A program made the translations under genes and the position numbers. DNA of 64,000 nucleotides, taken from positions 23,829,398 through 23,893,397 of the forward strand of contig OX352773.1 in the NCBI GenBank assembly GCA_947095535.1, given 5' to 3'. Numbering within the stretch: the stretch's first letter is position 1; every line of letters starts with the position of its first letter. A model generated the notes under the pieces. It saw nothing but the letters and a program-made list of their open reading frames with translations. It was not told where the DNA came from and searched no databases. This document shows positions 1-11,443 of this stretch, piece after piece. The DNA is from Poecilobothrus nobilitatus (lineage: Eukaryota; Arthropoda; Insecta; Diptera; Dolichopodidae).

Positions 1-1550
1 TTAGAATAATAATTATTTTATATGTTAATAATTTTTGTTAATTATTTAATTATTAAATTATTAAATTTAATTATTAATTATAAGTACATTTATATCACAA
101 TGTTTACGGTATAAACTAAATTTACACCGTTTAAATTCAGCTTATTCTTTTATTTTTAAAATTTAAAATTTTTAAGTTTTACAGGGTAGTTTTTCATTTA
201 TATTCAATATTTTCATGGAATGCAATAAAAAAAAATATTTAAAAAAAATATCTTGTCGATATTTTTTTCTAGCATACAACATACATATATAAATAAATTG
301 TTATTTATAATTAATTGCTCAGAATTTTATAATTCGTAATGTTTACAGTTTTGTATAACTTTATGTAACTTTGCATAACATAACTGGTCGCTTTGTGTTT
401 GTAGTATAATTTAGGTGAAAGGGTATATATAGCAAAGCCATTTTCCTTAAAAAAAAAAAAAAAAAATAACAACACAACATGTTTATTTGGACTTATAATG
501 TTATTTAAACACGTAAATTCTAAGTGTACCATAATTTTTTTTTTTTTTAATTAATTTAAGTAGGTATAACTAGTCGAAATTTACTATAACAGTCAAAATG
601 TTGTCAAATGTTTTAATTCAATTTTTTATTTTTTATTTTTTTCTGATAATTTTGTAATTAGCGTTATTAGGCAACTGAATAAATATCAAAACAATGTCAG
701 AAAGCTTTTTTTTGTTTTGCTTTTATTTTCTTTTTTATCTTTTTTTTTTGTATTTGCAGTACTTATTTGTTTTTTTTTTTTTTTTGTTGTTTTTAATATA
801 GTCAATTTATTAACTTAAGATAAATTATAAAATGCTTATATAAGTTATTTTTTTACATTTTTATAATAAAAAAAAAAAAAGCAAGTAAAAAAAAAAAAAC
901 ACAAAAGAGAAATTAACATTAAAAGTGCCAGAATATTAAAAACAAACATTTTTACAAAAATATTGAATTTTTATTGTTGTAATGCAATCCCCTGGAGGGA
1001 AGTAAACTAAATTCAGACAAGCCTTCAAATTATATGAACAAAAATTAAGCTATACGTATGTATACAAATTAGCACTCTAATTAATGTATAGAAAAAATAG
1101 TTAAAAATAAAAAGTGAATCAAATACTCGATTACTGGGCATACTGGAGCCTTAAAAAATCTAAATTGCTTCAATGTGTTCATTTTTGTTTTTTAATATTT
1201 CTTTAAATTTAATATACCTAACCTGATTAATTGTATAAGTAACACCTGATTTTTCTGATTGATTGACTACAATAAAAAATCGACTCCACATTTAATTTAA
1301 AACTTAAGTTATAAAGCTAATCAGTATTATGTATGTACTATTTATGTTATAAATACGTGAATTAAGAATTGAATAAAACTATTCTTAGTTTTTTGACAAA
1401 TTAAAATTAAAATCAAGAAAATTAAAAATTAAAAATAAAAATATTTATTGACTCGAATTTTTTATAACCTAGTCTAAATAATTAGTTTTCAGGCTGGCAT
1501 TTACAAACACCTTTTGAAATTTTAATATTGTAAAATGTAAATAAAACAAT
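1..1550. other. AT-rich non-coding stretch, no gene
   Basis: The stretch holds poly(A) and poly(T) tracts and short AT-rich words only. Short open frames here are built from homopolymer codons (runs of F and K) and show no domain or splice context. I see nothing else in it. Confidence 0.6.
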
Positions 1551-1566
1551 TATTAACAATTATAAT
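1551..1566. repeat. Target-site duplication, left copy (16 bp)
   Basis: The 16 bases TATTAACAATTATAAT recur exactly at 1993-2008. They bracket the minus-strand SINE at 1567-1992, with the poly(T) end of the SINE directly against this copy, as expected for an L1-type target-primed insertion. Confidence 0.85.
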
Positions 1567-1992
1567 TTTTTTTTTCTTGCCACTCCTATAAAGAACATAG
1601 GAGATCCACCATTTATTATGCATACTTGACCATTTATCATGCATACTTGACTCAGCTTCAGTTTCTGGAATCATTAATTCTACTAATTCGGCTGTAGCTT
1701 TCAATACACTGTGAGACGTAAATATTTCTTTTATTTCTACGACATCTATTATTTATCTAAGTATTATTTTTTATTATTATATTACAATATGATATTTTAT
1801 TTTAAGATATTATACTTACTTAATACTTATTTTTGATTTAATTATATTATACTAATTTTATATACCTATCTATTATAAGAAAAATCTATATTAATTTTTA
1901 TTAATTTATTTATATGACCTAGCAGAGGTTTGAACCCGAGACCTTTCCAATGAAAGGCCGGTGTCTTACCCACTACACAATTATTGTTTGGA
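1567..1992 (-). mobile_element. tRNA-Glu-like SINE, family 1, copy A
   Basis: On the minus strand the element starts with a tRNA-derived head. The A box region resembles tRNA-Glu (GTGTAGTGGGTAAGACACC, then a CTTTCA anticodon-loop-like run) and the B box is GGGTTCAAACC. A ~330-bp AT-rich body follows, ending in CACTCC...GGAGTG-type sequence and a poly(A) tail (poly(T) on plus at 1567-1575). The body matches the copies at 46659 and 51210 along its length. The acceptor stem has decayed. A 21-bp unit is tandemly duplicated near the 3' end (1609-1629, 1630-1650). A polymerase III-transcribed retroposon mobilised by a LINE is the likely origin. The 16-bp flanking duplication is perfect, so this copy is fairly well preserved at its borders despite internal decay. 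Confidence 0.85.
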
Positions 1993-2008
1993 TATTAACA
2001 ATTATAAT
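1993..2008. repeat. Target-site duplication, right copy (16 bp)
   Basis: Exact repeat of 1551-1566, adjoining the 5' (tRNA) end of SINE copy A. Confidence 0.85.
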
Positions 2009-2967
2009 AATATAATTTAAAACTAATGAAATCATAATTGAGAATTGAATAAAATACGAAAAACACTGTGAAAGTACATCAATGATTTTCTATTTGTATA
2101 TTATTATACCCCAATATGTATACATATATGTAATTATACCTCATAAATTTGTCAAAATATTATGAATTTTATATAATTTTCCTGAAAATTAACATGTAGG
2201 ACACAAACAGTTAATGCAAATTAAAAGATAACAAACAAACGAATTACATACAGATTAACTAATGTGTATATTGAGAAACCATTCTTAAATTTAGATGCGT
2301 TTTACTTCGGTATAATAATTTTCTTCTTTACCGATAAAATACTTTTTAATTTATAATCACAATTCACAAATTAGAAAAGGTAAGTACGTATTGTTCTAGT
2401 TTATATTGTATATATGTATGTATATAAAATCAAGTTGAATAAAAAAATAGAGAATACTTACGTACAAAAAAAAAATTAAATAAGTATTTAAAATTTTTTA
2501 TAAAAATAAATAATATTTATAACAATAATACTTAATTATTAAAATATGAATTATGTATTCGAAATTTCATAATTTTTTTCTGTTTTTTTTTTAAATTGAA
2601 TACGTCAAATTTTTAATTGAATTTTAATTTTAAAGTTTATTGTGAATAAGTAAAAAAAAAAAACGTGTGCAATTTTCAATTAGATTTAAAAAAAAAAAAA
2701 AAAAAAACAGGCGATAAAATTAAACCATTTAGATTAATTAAATAATATTGATTAATTCATCCAAACTTCGATAAGTTATAATTAATTTTGTAAATGATTT
2801 TTAAAGTATACTAATAATAAAAAAAAAAAAACAAAATTTAGTAATAATTGAATTAAATTAATTATTTGTTTTTTTTTTACATATGTACATATATATACAT
2901 TTTATAATTTCTAAAAATTAACTTTATTTACTTTATTTTTAAAATTTTTTATTTAATTCTTCTATAA
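2009..2967. other. AT-rich non-coding stretch, no gene
   Basis: Poly(A) tracts at about 2650-2710 and 2818-2831 and TA-rich words. No coding or structured signal was seen. Confidence 0.55.
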
Positions 2968-3080
2968 GATAATAAATGGCGCACAAATAAAAATATTTGT
3001 TTTTTTTATAGTCTTGTACAATAGCTACCATAGAATATACACATAAGCCAATAATTAGTGGCTTAGTGAAAATAATGACT
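2968..3080 (+). mobile_element. SINE family 1, copy B, middle part
   Basis: The sequence from ATAAGATAATAAATGGCG through TTGTACAATAGCTACC to GGCTTAGTGAAAATAATGACT follows the body of the SINE at 46659 (there ATAGATGGCG, TTGTACAATAGCTACAG, GGCTTAGTGAAATTAATGATT). No tRNA head can be seen upstream, so the copy is 5'-truncated or too diverged there. The match stops at 3080 and resumes at 3411, so this and the next part form one copy split by an insertion. Confidence 0.7.
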
Positions 3081-3410
3081 GTGCGTTCAGTTGACTGAAT
3101 ATTTAAAAAATTGATTCCGCAAAAATTTCCCATCAAAATCTGACATTTGACATTCTGACAGTTCAGTAACGTTTTGTATTTATTTTAATACTTTATTTGT
3201 TATAACAGATGAAGATACGAGACTACAGAATTTTTAACCATTTAACAACAAAACTTTTTAAAAACAAAAAATAAATAAAGAAATAAACGTCAAATAAATC
3301 GTCGCTGTTCGATTAAACATTTTTTGTTGCAAAATATGAAAGCGATTTATTTAAGCGTTTAAAAAATAAAACGTTCAAAACTCTTTATAGGTACTCAACT
3401 TAACGATTCC
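3081..3410. mobile_element. 330-bp insertion inside SINE copy B
   Basis: This segment has no counterpart in the other SINE copies and separates two parts that are contiguous in them. The flanking octamers TAATGACT (3073-3080) and TAACGATT (3411-3418) look like an aged 8-bp target-site duplication, which would fit a hAT-type element. No clear terminal inverted repeats or coding sequence were recognised, so the class is inference. An ordinary indel is the alternative. Confidence 0.45.
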
Positions 3411-3510
3411 AGAAACTGAATCTTAGTCAAATATGAATATTGAATAATAAATGGTTTATTGGATATTCTATGTTTCATATAGGAGTGAAAAGAAGGATAA
3501 TAAAAAAAAA
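3411..3510 (+). mobile_element. SINE family 1, copy B, 3' part
   Basis: Matches the SINE 3' end: GATTCCAGAAACTGAA, then CTTAGTCAAATATGAAT, then a CATATAGGAGTG-type end and an A-rich tail near 3500-3510. It continues the consensus exactly where the part at 2968-3080 stops. Confidence 0.7.
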
Positions 3511-6150
3511 TTGTTAGAATTATCACAAAAACAAAATATGTATGTACCTATATAGGCGGATCCAATTCAAAATTTTTCAATATTTAATTCCTTCTTCCTA
3601 AATAAAATAAACAACCAAAAATTCTTAATTAAAAATCATGACATTGCACAGAAAAAAATGACTATGAATCATTCATTATAATATACATACCTCCGAAATA
3701 AACGTAAAGTCGAAATAAAAATAAAAAACTACTTTTAATTACCGATGATTATATAAATAAAAAAAAAAAAAACTTTTTAAAATAAAAAATATTTATTATT
3801 TATAAATTTGAATTTAAAATCTTTTCTATAATTAGAAATATTTTATTTCAAAATAATTTCAAAATTATTTCAAAATAACAAATTAAAAACAAAATTTTAA
3901 TTTTATTCATGTCTATCAAAAAAAAAAAAACAAAAAAAATTCGGATATTTTGTTTTTGTTTTTGATAATTTGCCAAGACGCATCCACAACAAGAGAAAAT
4001 AAAAATTGAAAACCTATTTCACATATGTTTAATATTTTTTACAATTTTATACTTATTATTGTATAAAAAAAAATCTGTATAAACAATTTTATTTAAAAAA
4101 ATAAATTAAATAAGACTTTCATTATACAACAACAAAAAAAAACGTAGACTTGAGTAAATAGTAAATTTTAAGATAAAAAATAAACATTTTTTTAGTTAAC
4201 AATGACTTGTTTTTTTGATATAAATTAAAATATGGAAAGGTGTGACATAGTTATATAATATATATTTTTTTATTTTTTTAATTTATTAAAAAATAAATTA
4301 AATTATTTTATATAAATGTATATTAAATATTCAATAGCTAAATTTAACTACATTCAATTAAATTAAATAAATAATAAATTAACTATTTAAAAGAACCGAT
4401 TATTAAATTTATAACTTAAAAATTTTCTTTCCTTCAATTTCATTAATTTTAATAATTTATAATATACTTATAGGGTGTTATTAATATTTTAATTGAACAT
4501 CTGACTGTAGAAAATCGAACAAAAATCTATTAGTAACTTTTATCCTTATAATCCTTCCGTAAATCTTCAATAAAATGTAACCGTTCAGAGTAAAAAGTGA
4601 AAATGATATGTTTTTTCTTTTTTGTAAAATAATATTTCTATTTTATTTTTTTATTTGTAAGGTGTTATATTTAATAAATTTAAAAAATTATGTTAAAATC
4701 TATAAAAATTTCTAAATTTAAAATGAAATAATTTTTTTTCTATTAATTAAAAAAAAAAAAAAAAAAAGATCTACATATATATATCTGCTATGCTATACGG
4801 TATCTGTATATGTAACATTTAGAATCGTATATGTTCTCATTTTTCAAGATTTCTGTATAAAATAAATGAAACAATAAATCACATACTAGTGATGTTAATA
4901 CGGGTAACAGTCAGCATAATGCCAACATAAAATTGATATACTTAGTCAAAGGCAATACTTTTTTGAACATACCCCCCCGCCCCCTTAATGTCTTATTTTA
5001 GTTTTTACTTTACTTCCACTTTTCCAAATAAATCTTTATAAATAAACAAAAACTTTGTAAAAATTAAATTATGAATAAAATATAAACTGATTATAGTTAC
5101 AGGAACGACTTTTCATTTTCTTATTTTTATATATAAAATTGTATCAGTAAATTTTTAAAAAGTAAACTTTCTTTATTGTGGTATTCCTTTAACAGATGTT
5201 TATAATTTACTTGCTGCACTTCTATATTATATCCGCTAATCCCATACTCTTATTAAATGATTATATATGCATACATAACAAAAAAAGAAAATAAAATTTA
5301 ATTTGAGTGAATATTTTTACTGCACAATGTACAATAAAAAGTGTACAGAATCTCTAATAGTCAAATCGGCTCAAAGTTCGATTGTACATATAATTTTATA
5401 TATAAACCGATGAATAAAATATTACTTATACAGTTATACCACAATCAGGCAATACAGCATAGGCTTTTTTAGGTATGTAAATCTTAAAATTAATAAAATT
5501 GAAACTTATAAGTTCTGCATAAAGTTTTTAGTAAAGATTTAGTTTCTTTTCATGGTGTTACGATACGATTAAAACATATTGTAACAATTGTTTTGTAAAA
5601 CAAAAAATACCAACTTTTTTTTTTTAAATAGGTAAGTATGTAATTTAATTTTATGATTCAAAACAGAAAATGAAATTCATGATGTCTATTAAAAAAAAAG
5701 AAACTATAAAAAACATCAACCCACCTAAGATAGGTATATATACAAAAACTGTAAAAGCTTCAAGAATAACAAAAAAATGGGAAAATAAAAAGTATCTAAT
5801 AAAAATATTAAACTGATCAAAAATCTTCATAAAAATGAGTTTTATTAATTTTCATTGTGAATTTCGACGTCTTAGTAAATATTTTGCACAAAAGAAATAA
5901 AAAATTTCAAAATAATTTGAAAAAAAAATTTTTTTTTTTTTGTAAATAAGGCATTTTGAATTGTAGTACATAAGTATTTGTACATAGGTATATATACAAA
6001 ATTTCATGTATATAATGAAAGGTATATATGAGTATGTGTGAAATAAAATTATATACATAAATATTATGTAGGTAGGTAGGTAGGTATATATATATAATAT
6101 TAAAAAAAAAATTTAAAAAAAAAAAATAATAATTATAAAAATTAGGTGAT
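3511..6150. other. AT-rich non-coding stretch, no gene
   Basis: Homopolymer tracts and short AT-rich repeats. A C-rich run (CCCCCCCGCCCCC) at about 4973-4985 stands out against the background. A (TAGG)n microsatellite lies at 6069-6086 next to a TA run. No gene was seen on either strand. Confidence 0.55.
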
Positions 6151-6160
6151 CATCTTTTTT

Positions 6161-6185
6161 ACCGGCCGGTTGCCGGTACCGGCAA
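6161..6185. repeat. GC-rich double palindrome
   Basis: Two perfect palindromes adjoin: ACCGGCCGGT (6161-6170) and TTGCCGGTACCGGCAA (6170-6185), flanked by T and A runs. They are far richer in G and C than the surrounding DNA. This could be a decayed terminus of a DNA transposon or a protein-binding site. The sequence alone does not decide. Confidence 0.75.
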
Positions 6186-8550
6186 AAAATTTTATTTATT
6201 TTTCTTTCATATAGTGTATGTGGTATATAAGATATTTTTTTTCTTTAATAATTTATACATGCTATATTTAGGTAAATGTAGCGCATGAGAACATATACTT
6301 GTGTTCATGAATTTTTAATTTATTGTAAGAATGTAAACACTTGTATTAACATACGTACATATATCTGAATTTATGTTGAAAAATATTTGCAAACGAATGT
6401 ATTTTAATTTTATGGATAGACAACATAACTGCGTGTACATATTATATATTATATAAATTATGTTCATATATTGCATATATGTATACTTACTATGTACATT
6501 TATTTGGGTTTTTTTTTTTTTTTTTATTTTTTAAAGAAATTGTGTAATTTTTTTTTTTTTTTTTGTAGATATTTAATACAAATAATTTTAAATTTTTAAG
6601 TTTCGAAATTTTTAATTAATGAAGACATTATTTAAAACATTTGTTAAACAATTGAAATTTTGATAGGTACCTATATATTTTTTTAAAACATAATAAATAA
6701 AAAATTTTTTTTAATCTTAGAATATCAAAAATAAATCAGAAGACTTTGAAAAAAGTGTTAATTTTACTTCATATTAAATATATGTACGTATAGTTATTGA
6801 ATTTTCTTTTTTTTTTTCTTGCGTGTTAAATGTGATATTTCACAAAAAAAAAAAATCGATAAATATTTAAAATTGTTTTATACTAATATATAGGCATGTT
6901 ATATAGGAATCGACATTGAATTTAATTATAGATAGGTATATATATATACTTTATTCAAACATTGTAATTTGTAAGTACATATCTATATATGATAATATAT
7001 GAATATATTATATACAATAAGTATTTCTATTCATCTTTGCTGGTGTATTTATGTGAGTTTAAATATATCTTTAATTTTTTAACAAATGTTTAAGAGCTTA
7101 TTAGGAAAAAATGATAACATAATTTACACGCATACATTACGAATAATAACCAGTAAATATATATGAATCCAAAGATTCTCAAAAATACTTACAAATTTAA
7201 AAATATTTACAAAGTTGAAAAAACTATTATAGGTAACTAAAACATTCTAAAATCACGATGATTTTTGAATCAAAATTTGGATACGGGGAGCGCTATACAT
7301 AAAACAATTATAATAAAGCTACATTTAGTACGTACTAAGTAATAAAACTAGAAAGGAAAAACCCTAAAAAAGTAAATGACACAAAATATATAAAAAAAAA
7401 AAACATGATAATATAAGACACGAATGTAATGTATTCTTTAATTTTTATTTATCAAATTTTAGGTTCTAATTGAGTTCTAATTTGATTCTAATTTTATAAA
7501 TTTTCCTATAACCTTGATATCAAAAAACGTCGCAGTTTATCTTTTAACAATTGAATGTAAAATAAAAAATTATATGCAGAATGTTTTAAAAGGACTTGTA
7601 TTTCGATTCAAGACAAAAAAAAAAAAAATTACACAAGTAATATGAAATTTTTTAACAATATTAAAATTTCAAATTATTAAATAAAAAAAAAAAAAAAAAA
7701 AAACTAAGTATTCAAAAGAATCTTTTTTAAATTGTTTTTGCTCTTTAATGTCTTTTTTACACATTACGATCATTAGACAAACGGTTAAGTCAGAACAAAT
7801 TATAAGATCACGTTTTAAATAGAATTAAATTAGCTTTCTAAACACGACGATGAAAAAAATGTATCAATTAAACAAAATTCTAATAAGAATAAAAAAAAAA
7901 AAAAACGAAATTTATTGAAACAATTTCATTTTGTTTTGCCAAAAAAAAATAATAATAAGTACTTATATAATTTATTTCCCTTTAAAATATAAAATAAAAC
8001 AAAAATTCAAATAAAATAATCATCTTATACGAGTTCTTATATATATATATATTTTTTTCTTCTCGGGTAGTAAATTTCTTAGATAGCCATATTGTTCAAT
8101 AGTTTATTTTTTTTTTTTTTTGTTTTAATATTACTATTATTTTAACTATATGTATGTATATTTAATTTCAATAAATTTTAGTAATTTTAGTAAATTTCTT
8201 TATATGTATATGTAAGTGTATAAATTATACATAACACCAATCTGAACTTTGTTAATCGAATAAATATTTAGATTTATTTCTTCAAAGTAATTGCTTAGAA
8301 CTTTTTTGCCTTATTACTCATTAAAACAAATATGTAAGTATAAGGCTGACCACCACCTGTCAAAATAAACAAAATGTCAAGTAAAAAATAGTTACATAGG
8401 TAGTTGAAAAAAAAAATTGTTCTAATGTAACATACTTAAATTATATATGAATTTTCATTATAAAATACTTAGTTAGTAGGTAAGTAAATAAATTTAATCA
8501 AATAGGGAATTAGATCTTTATTTAATATTTGAAATAACAAAAAAAAATAT
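6186..8550. other. AT-rich non-coding stretch, no gene
   Basis: Poly(T) near 6509-6526 and 6549-6564, poly(A) near 7684-7702, and many TATATA/ACATATGT words. No coding or structured feature was recognised. Confidence 0.55.
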
Positions 8551-8552
8551 AT

Positions 8553-8612
8553 GATCAGGTTGAATGATAAAATGTCTCCATGAAAAATCTCCACAAGAAA
8601 TATATTCGGATT
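8553..8612 (+). repeat. Diverged direct repeat, copy 1
   Basis: GATCAGGTTGAATGATAAAA, then TGTCTCCATGAAAAATCTCC and a CAAGAAATAT..TTCGGA end, recurs in diverged form at 8765-8829 about 210 bp downstream. This indicates an old local duplication. No coding content. Confidence 0.6.
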
Positions 8613-8646
8613 ACAAATTCTTTTGTTAATTTACGTAATTATTTTA

Positions 8647-8744
8647 TTATTTGATAAAACTAAAATAATAAAAACAAAAATTTGGGTTTTTTTTTTAAGC
8701 TTTTATTATAAAGGAAATAATTAATTTATTTTTTATTTTAATCT
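8647..8744 (+). repeat. Dispersed ~98-bp repeat, copy 1
   Basis: The run TTATTTGATAAAACTAAAAT, continuing through TTTGGGTTTTTT and AAGGAAATAATTAATT, is repeated with few differences at 10528-10627 in the same orientation. Family unknown. Confidence 0.7.
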
Positions 8745-8764
8745 CAATTTTTATTACTCAATCT

Positions 8765-8829
8765 GATCATATAGATTGAATAATAAAATGTCTCTATGAA
8801 ATATCTCCTCAAGAAATATCTTCGGAATA
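8765..8829 (+). repeat. Diverged direct repeat, copy 2
   Basis: Partner of 8553-8612: GATCATATAGATTGAATAAT, then TGTCTCTATGAAATATCTCC and CAAGAAATATCTTCGGA. Confidence 0.6.
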
Positions 8830-10527
8830 TAAAAATTAAATAACAAATAATCGTTTTTGTTTTTGCGGCTATTTATTCTTTTTAAAAAATCTCCGCACGA
8901 TTTAAGTATGTTATTTTATTTTTGCCCACTTATTTCATTTCTGAACTGATAGTTTTATTTATTTTCTTCTTTAAATTTAAGTTTTTTCGCCAATTCTTTT
9001 TAATTCAAAATAAATAAAAAATCAATTTTCAAATTTGCCAAACTTAATTCTTTAATTAAAATTACGTAAATTTGAAAATGTTATTTTGTTTTGCAGACTA
9101 ACTACAGACAGATAGACTAAACTAACTAACTATAATCAACATTATGTACGGAATTATTTCACTTTAATTTTGCAGATCTTTTTCATTAGCAAATAATATT
9201 ATGTATCTTGAAATATGCAATTTGTGCGGAATTATTTAATTCTTGTTGCGAAAATATTTCTTTAAACCGATATTAATTTCATTCATAATAAAACAAGAAA
9301 AAATAAAAAAATATTTTAAATACATAATTGTTTATGAAAGCTACATATAAGTACATATTTCAGTTAGCTTTTTTATAATAAGTACGTTTTTAATATATAA
9401 AAATTTATATTTGAAGAAGTTAACTAAGAAAATGTTACTGTATAAAATTATTCGGTTAATTTTTTCTTTTTATTTTACAATAATTAAATTGAATATAAAT
9501 CATGTAATTAAGTAAGATGATCACAAATATTTATATATACATACATATATGTAGATATTAAAATATTTTGTAACAAAAATAACCAAAGAAATTTTTTTTT
9601 TATTTATTCTAATTTATGAAAATTATAGAGAAAAAGAAAAACAAATTGTCTTATTTTTATATATGAAAAATAATTATGTCCGTTCTATATATATTTTATA
9701 TAGGTAGTTATAGTTTTCATAAAATAAAAATGTTTTTATTTCTTGGCAGATTTTTTTTTATATCCTTGGCTAAAGTTTTAGGAATAAGGAAAACGATAAA
9801 ATGAAGGTAGCACTTAATAAATTAAAAATATTTACGTATTTTAATGATGTGATATATATAGGTCAAGGCTCTTAAATTTTTAGAATTAAATTACTTAAAT
9901 AAGTAAGTGTTTTTTTTTTTTTTTAACTCTTTATTGATTGACAAAATAAATTGATTTATTTTCAATCAAATATCAAATGAAAATAAAATTTAAAAGAAAA
10001 ATGTGTAGAAGAATATTATCTTGAAATAAAACTAAACTCATCTAAGTACTAACATATTTATAAATATTTTAAAATAAACTAACTGAACTTATTTTTAGGA
10101 CTAAGGTTTTGGCGAAATAATTGAAATGATTTCTATTAGTTAGAAATAAGGAAAAATTAAAAATACGAACTTTAATAATTCATTAAGTTTTTCTTACTTA
10201 TTTTAGCTTGTTTTAAAATTTTCAAACCATGCAGCAAAAAAAAATATAATCATATTATTGACTAAAAAAATAGCCCACAAAATTGGATCGATATTAAAAA
10301 AAAAACGATCAGTTACCTAATTTCTTTTAATTTTAAAAAAAAAAGTTTACTTAAGTATACAAAATGGAAGCATAAATAAAAATTAGAGTATAAAAAACTT
10401 AATAGTAGTATTGCTCCACTTTTTTTTTCTTAAAGAATACTTATACTTACTTATAGGATAAATAGGATTTCGCTTTAAAAAATACAATCTATAATTGCAT
10501 TTAAATAAAAACTTACGTAATCTTTTC
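8830..10527. other. AT-rich non-coding stretch, no gene
   Basis: AT-rich words, a short (ACTA)n-like run near 9118-9131 and homopolymers. No feature was recognised. Confidence 0.55.
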
Positions 10528-10627
10528 TTATTTGATAAAACTAAAATAATAAAAACAAAAGTTTGGGTTTTTTATAAGCTTTCATTACAAAGGAAATAAT
10601 TAATTTTTTTTTTTTTATTTGAATCTT
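10528..10627 (+). repeat. Dispersed ~100-bp repeat, copy 2
   Basis: Partner of 8647-8744, differing by small indels in the T-runs and a few substitutions. The two copies lie ~1.9 kb apart in direct orientation. Confidence 0.7.
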
Positions 10628-11040
10628 AATTAATTATCGATCTTTATGTGTCCAATGGAAATTTACATTATGAAATGACGATAGTATTTTTTTGATAACT
10701 TTATCTTATCATTTCAACAAAAACAAAACGACAAAAATAAACAATACTCGTAAATTTATTTAGTTTATTACTAAATTAAATTTTTTGTTTATCATTTATT
10801 TTAAAAAGTTTCAAATTTAAGGGTATATTAGGTATATAATTTAATTTAAGTTAAATTATATGACTAATATTGGAATAAAATTTTTGAAATTTCTAAAAAA
10901 ATTTCTCACTAAAATGAATTATCTAAAATATGTAGAATAAATCTAAATCTTTAGAATTCCAAAGTTTGAGTAACTCAAGTATTAGAATTTGAAAAAGCTT
11001 CTGATAAACTATAATCAGAAAATATATGGAATATTCATAG

Positions 11041-11443
11041 AATCCAAGTAAAAATAAATTTAGAATTCTAACAGGATTCGTGTCGGGACAGTGCCGGCTA
11101 AAGAAACAATTAAAGCAAATTGAAATAGAAAATGGCGGTGCATGCAGGTTCTGTCAAGAAAAAGAAAAGAGTCCAGGACACACATTCAAAAACTTCAGAG
11201 TTTTACTTCGAATAAGATATGTGCATCTAGGAACATATTACTTTGCCGAAGATGATCTGCCAGCAATAACCTCTATACAGATCTGTATTTTCTTACAGAT
11301 AGTAGGGCTGACAAAAGTATTATAAGTGGAGACAAAATTCATAATACATACGTAGTAACAGGCGGAGCAGAATAGAACTACATCAATATGTCGCAGTGTC
11401 ACTTATACACCCCTTAAATAACAACAATCTAAAAACAACAACT
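11041..11443 (+). mobile_element. Non-LTR retrotransposon ORF2 3' end (fragment)
   Basis: The frame is open from 11041 to a stop at 11323-11325 and reads through LTGFVSGQCRLKKQL and CRFCQEKEKSPGH into a tail with LPAITSIQICIFLQIVGL. This layout, an LTGHCxLKxHL-like segment, a CxxC...H finger and an L..I..FI...GL end, is characteristic of the C-terminal region of ORF2 in R1/Jockey-type LINEs, after the reverse transcriptase and RNase H. The last Cys of the expected CCHC finger is not where it should be (a Phe-Lys-Asn-Phe run instead). The reverse transcriptase itself is absent, so this is a dead 5'-truncated copy. The stretch to about 11443, ending in AAC-rich triplets, looks like its 3' UTR and tail. 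Base composition is clearly richer in G and C than the flanks. Confidence 0.8.

Noticed and set aside
4973..4985. C-rich run as a G-quadruplex
   Set aside because: Only two G-runs on the complementary strand, with no further runs nearby.
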